Assembly: GCF_003058325.1 (NCBI RefSeq)
Contig: NZ_CP028843.1
Location: forward strand, 332,501-396,500
Length of the DNA stretch: 64,000 bases
Source of the DNA: Methylobacterium currus
GTDB taxonomy: Bacteria; Pseudomonadota; Alphaproteobacteria; Rhizobiales; Beijerinckiaceae
Direction of reading: 5' to 3'
Shown: positions 62,787 through 64,000 of the stretch, piece after piece
Numbering within the stretch: position 1 is the stretch's first letter
Layout: each line of letters begins with the position of its first letter
The notes under the pieces: generated by a model
Told to the model about the DNA's origin: nothing
Databases searched by the model: none
The model's input: only the letters and a program-made list of their open reading frames with translations
Position numbers and translations under genes: made by a program

Positions 62787-62892
62787 CTAAGCAGATTTCG
62801 CAAAAGTGGTTGCCGGTTTTGCGACGAAAATCTGCGACAAAACAAGAACCTAAGCGGACGAAGCGTCGGCCCGCCAACGCGAGTCTGCTTAG
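62787..62892. repeat. Dispersed palindromic element, family A copy 2, inside the toxin-antitoxin operon
   Basis: This 106-bp element has inverted ends CTAAGCAGA (62787-62795) and TCTGCTTAG (62884-62892). An inner hairpin pairs GCAGATTT and CGCAAAA with TTTTGCG and AAAATCTGC. The body matches copy 1 at 12814-12916 in the same order. The right end supplies the TAA stop codon of the toxin gene, and the left end lies 10 bp before the antitoxin ATG. Confidence 0.87.
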
Positions 62893-63143
62893 TCGTAGAT
62901 CGAGCCACGCGGCCCGACATCGTGCACAATGATCGGCGCGCCCTCGCTCGTGAGGAGGGCGCGCCGATCGCCGGTCCGCAGCCGGTAGCCCGGTATCCCC
63001 TTCATCGGCCGGATGGTGTTGGCGAGCGACGCCGGATCCCGGGCGAGCTGATCGAGCTTCGCGCGGATCAGCGCCTCGGTATCGGCCGGCATCCGGGCGA
63101 GCGCCCGCGCCGCCTTTCGGGTGTAGACGACCGTCCCGGCCAT
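62889..63143 (-). CDS. RelE/ParE-superfamily toxin
   Basis: This 84-residue RelE-like fold protein reads [33 protein letters not shown], then [41 protein letters not shown]. The [14 protein letters not shown] and VGPRGSIY motifs are typical of ribosome-dependent mRNA interferases, with Arg and Tyr as likely active residues. Gene order toxin then antitoxin is the HigBA arrangement. The stop TAA comes from the end of the palindromic element, so a few original C-terminal residues may have been replaced. It is divergent from murB. Confidence 0.87.
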   Translation of the reverse strand: MAGTVVYTRKAARALARMPADTEALIRAKLDQLARDPASLANTIRPMKGIPGYRLRTGDRRALLTSEGAPIIVHDVGPRGSIYD

Positions 63144-63172
63144 CCGCGCCGGCCTCCATCGCCCTTGCGTCA

Positions 63173-63182
63173 ACTCTAGAGT
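63173..63182. promoter_or_regulatory. Candidate operator between the toxin gene and murB
   Basis: The perfect palindrome ACTCTAGAGT lies midway in the 73 bp between the divergent toxin and murB start codons. A TTGACG hexamer follows on the minus strand. It is a reasonable site for autorepression by the XRE antitoxin, and it would then sit in the murB leader too. Confidence 0.35.
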
Positions 63183-63216
63183 GCTCCGCCCCCGCGCGTC
63201 GAGCCGGAACCGAACC

Positions 63217-64000
63217 ATGACCTCCGCCGCCATCCTCGCCGCCCTGGAGCCCGCCGCCTTGCGCGGCCGCCTCCTGCCCGACCATCCGCTCGCCGACCTG
63301 ACCTGGTTCCGGGTCGGGGGGCCGGCCGACGTGCTGTTCACGCCCGCCGACGAGGAGGACCTCGCCGCGGCGCTGGCCGCCCTGCCGCCTGAGGTGCCCG
63401 TGACGGTGATCGGGCTCGGCTCGAACCTGATCGTGCGCGACGGCGGCGTGCCGGGCCTCGTCATCCGCCTCGGCGGCAAGGCCTTCGGGTCGGTCACGAT
63501 CGAGGGCGAGGCGATCCGGGCCGGCACGGCCGTGCCCGACATGAAGCTCGCCCGCGCCGCGGCGGAGGCCGGGCTCGACGGCCTCGCCTTCTACCGCGGC
63601 ATCCCGGGCTCGGTCGGCGGGGCGCTCCGGATGAATGCCGGCGCGCATGGCGGCGAGACCACCGACGTGCTGGTCGAGGCGCGCGCCGTCGACCGCTCGG
63701 GCGCCCTGCGCGTGCTGACCCATTCCGACATGGGCTTTGCCTACCGCCACTGCTCGGCGCCCGCCGACCTGATCTTCACTCAGGCGACCTATCGCGGCCG
63801 GCCCGGCGACCGGGCGTCGATCGAGGCCGAGATGGAAAGGGTCACTGCGGCCCGGGAGGCGGCGCAGCCGATCCGCGAGCGCACCGGCGGCTCGACCTTC
63901 AAGAACCCCGAAGGGGGCAAGGCCTGGCAGCTCGTCGACGCCGCCGGGTGCCGGGGCCTGACCCGCGGCGGCGCGCAGGTGTCGGAGATGCACTGCAACT
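63217..64000 (+). CDS. murB: UDP-N-acetylenolpyruvoylglucosamine reductase, 3' end cut by window
   Basis: The first 261 codons of about 310 are present. MurB reduces the enolpyruvyl group to lactate, giving UDP-MurNAc, with FAD and [26 protein letters not shown] and [23 protein letters not shown] bind [26 protein letters not shown] holds the active region, and [23 protein letters not shown] leads to the catalytic Ser. In related genomes it follows murC directly; here a toxin-antitoxin pair on the other strand lies between. An initiating ATG at 63217 begins the family sequence. Confidence 0.95.
   Translation, partial: MTSAAILAALEPAALRGRLLPDHPLADLTWFRVGGPADVLFTPADEEDLAAALAALPPEVPVTVIGLGSNLIVRDGGVPGLVIRLGGKAFGSVTIEGEAIRAGTAVPDMKLARAAAEAGLDGLAFYRGIPGSVGGALRMNAGAHGGETTDVLVEARAVDRSGALRVLTHSDMGFAYRHCSAPADLIFTQATYRGRPGDRASIEAEMERVTAAREAAQPIRERTGGSTFKNPEGGKAWQLVDAAGCRGLTRGGAQVSEMHCN

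Overview
The window is very GC-rich alphaproteobacterial chromosomal DNA. Gene content and style (divergent and convergent short operons, GTGA/ATGA stop-start overlaps, cobalamin genes, an NADP isocitrate dehydrogenase, a LOV histidine kinase, a Mop protein with an ABC importer, ending in ftsW-murG-murC-murB) best fit a Methylobacterium-like member of the Rhizobiales/Hyphomicrobiales. The genus is an inference from content and codon use. I see no prophage, plasmid module, CRISPR array, rRNA or tRNA.

Left part (1-13.4 kb): the end of an Entner-Doudoroff pair (kdgK, and eda running off the left edge); a MarR-controlled FUSC/DUF1656/HlyD efflux operon with two matching operator dyads; an anion:cation symporter-type MFS carrier; a broken nucleotidyltransferase-fold gene; divergent cobalamin genes cobD and cobC whose start codons overlap; an orphan KpsE/CtrB-like capsule export protein; and a CBS-pair protein. 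Middle-left (13.5-25.7 kb): glgX, an orphan receiver, an AI-2E-type permease with a soluble C-terminal domain, a LOV-histidine kinase-receiver photoreceptor, a Tat-type intradiol dioxygenase, icd, trmJ and a glycine-rich secreted protein. A strong leftward terminator without a gene in front of it suggests a small RNA between icd and trmJ.

Middle (25.8-43.2 kb): coaD and two cyclophilins flanking a TonB/TolA-like gene; a molybdenum/tungsten neighbourhood (mobA, Mrp-type ApbC, a BtuCD/FecCD-class ABC importer with binding protein, and a Mop protein); pncB; a membrane GGDEF protein; hemC; an H1-tailed helix-turn-helix protein; an AhpD-like protein; a small heat shock gene whose 5' leader looks like a ROSE RNA thermometer; and hisN. 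Right part (43.2-57.8 kb): a second AI-2E permease with the same C-terminal domain, pbpC, a PAS and cytoplasmic chemoreceptor pair sharing an AT-richer control region, an HME-RND efflux operon (adaptor, pump, outer membrane factor) and a ParB-like protein.

Right end (58-64 kb): the peptidoglycan/division cluster ftsW-murG-murC-murB is interrupted twice. A two-hairpin dispersed repeat lies between murG and murC, and an opposite-strand toxin-antitoxin pair lies between murC and murB. That pair is itself split by a 106-bp palindromic element with CTAAGCAGA ends. Second copies of both repeat families occur in the window (12.8 kb and 50.3 kb). The repeats, the stop-codon tandem duplications and two gene remnants show that small mobile or slippage-made insertions are a recurring feature here.
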